Shown in pieces: positions 5,989 through 6,516 of a stretch of DNA of 6,516 nt. Source of the stretch: an uncultured Lachnospiraceae bacterium (GTDB lineage: Bacteria; Bacillota; Clostridia; Lachnospirales; Lachnospiraceae); the NCBI GenBank assembly GCA_949283905.1, contig CASDUB010000029.1, forward strand, positions 1-6,516, read 5' to 3'. The notes under the pieces were generated by a model. It did not search any database and was not told where the DNA came from. It was given only the letters and a program-made list of their open reading frames with translations. The position numbers and the translations under genes are program-made. Position 1 is the first letter of the stretch. Each line of letters begins with the position of its first letter.

Positions 5989-6516
5989 ATGATTATAGGA
6001 AACAGGAACTTTGATCTTATAAATAATACATATGTAATGGGGATATTAAATATTACACCCGATTCATTTTCTGACGGCGGAAAATGGAATACTTTGGACA
6101 GTGCAGTAAAACATGCAGCCGAAATGATTAAAGAGGGAGCCGATATAATTGATATCGGAGGAGAGTCCACAAGACCGGGGCATATTCAGATATCCTCTGA
6201 AGAAGAAATAGAAAGAGTAGTTCCTGTTATCGAAAAGATCAAAGCCGAGTTTGATATTCCGGTATCTATAGACACATACAAAAGCGATGTCGCGGAAGCA
6301 GCCCTTAATGCCGGAGCCGATCTAGTAAATGATATATGGGGATTTTTATATGATGATAAGATGGCTGAAACGGTAAAAAAATTTAATGCGGCATGCTGTC
6401 TGATGCACAACAGAGAAAGGACAATTTACAATGACCTTATTCCGGATATGATAAATGACCTTAAGAAGTGTACAAAAAAAGCTAAAGAAGCCGGCATTGA
6501 GGATGAAAAGATAATC
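5989..6516 (+). CDS. folP: Dihydropteroate synthase, N-terminal part (runs off window)
   Basis: FolP condenses 6-hydroxymethyl-dihydropterin pyrophosphate with p-aminobenzoate to give dihydropteroate; it is the sulfonamide target. The frame is open from ATG 5989 to the last base, 176 codons, about two thirds of a typical 260-280-aa protein; the stop lies beyond the window. Visible motifs are MGILNITPDSFSDGG (17-31), ADIIDIGGESTRPG (51-64), SSEEEIERVVPVIEKI (69-84), SIDTYKSDVAEAAL (93-106) and NDIWGF (114-119). These are the pterin- and pyrophosphate-binding loops of the TIM barrel; the later DPGIGF and SRK motifs would lie outside. AGGTG (5978-5982) stands 6 bases before the ATG. The gap after the HD gene is 22 bases with no terminator, so it is the sixth visible gene of the operon. 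folB/folK may follow, but that cannot be seen. Confidence 0.97.
   Translation, partial: MIIGNRNFDLINNTYVMGILNITPDSFSDGGKWNTLDSAVKHAAEMIKEGADIIDIGGESTRPGHIQISSEEEIERVVPVIEKIKAEFDIPVSIDTYKSDVAEAALNAGADLVNDIWGFLYDDKMAETVKKFNAACCLMHNRERTIYNDLIPDMINDLKKCTKKAKEAGIEDEKII

Noticed and set aside
1..6516. Mobile element, phage, CRISPR, toxin-antitoxin or defence system
   Set aside because: No transposase, integrase, direct-repeat array, tRNA or target-site pattern was found; all genes fit a coherent folate/one-carbon operon with even codon use.

Overview
The window is a compact one-carbon/folate locus, with every gene on the + strand. Moderately AT-rich codon use, A/G-rich ribosome binding sites, a ZTP riboswitch in front of fhs, and the protein sequences themselves (for example a FolD starting MANILKGAPV and a FolC with SPY.EDF and MDGGHNP) suggest an anaerobic Firmicute. 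It is most likely a Clostridia/Lachnospiraceae-like genome. That placement is inference from sequence style, not from a search.

Region 1 (1-1868) is a self-contained unit. It opens with a ZTP (pfl-type) riboswitch whose 3' end overlaps an intrinsic terminator. Full-length formate--tetrahydrofolate ligase (fhs) follows, and a strong perfect-stem terminator closes the unit. Its promoter lies before the window.

Region 2 (1869-2006) is a 138-base spacer between the fhs terminator and the folD start. It holds a plausible promoter, a short leader with weak hairpins, and the ribosome binding site that places the folD start at 2007.

Region 3 (2007-6516) reads as one operon: folD, folC, fchA, folE, an HD-domain hydrolase, and folP, which runs off the window. 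Gaps are 3 to 35 bases and no terminator is visible between genes.

The genes serve two linked tasks. Fhs, FchA and FolD interconvert formate, 10-formyl-, methenyl- and methylene-tetrahydrofolate. FolE, the HD protein, FolP and FolC belong to folate synthesis and polyglutamylation. FolB and FolK are not seen and may lie downstream.

Two points stand out. (1) This FolD keeps the Tyr and Asp of the active site, but the Lys and Gln needed for the cyclohydrolase half-reaction are replaced by Ala and Phe, while a separate cyclohydrolase-family gene (fchA) sits two genes downstream. This looks like a division of labour between a dehydrogenase-only FolD and FchA. (2) The HD-domain protein lies exactly between folE and folP, where the poorly defined dephosphorylation of dihydroneopterin triphosphate is expected, and it carries an unusual Cys-rich tail. 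No mobile element, CRISPR array, RNA gene other than the riboswitch, or wholly new system was seen.
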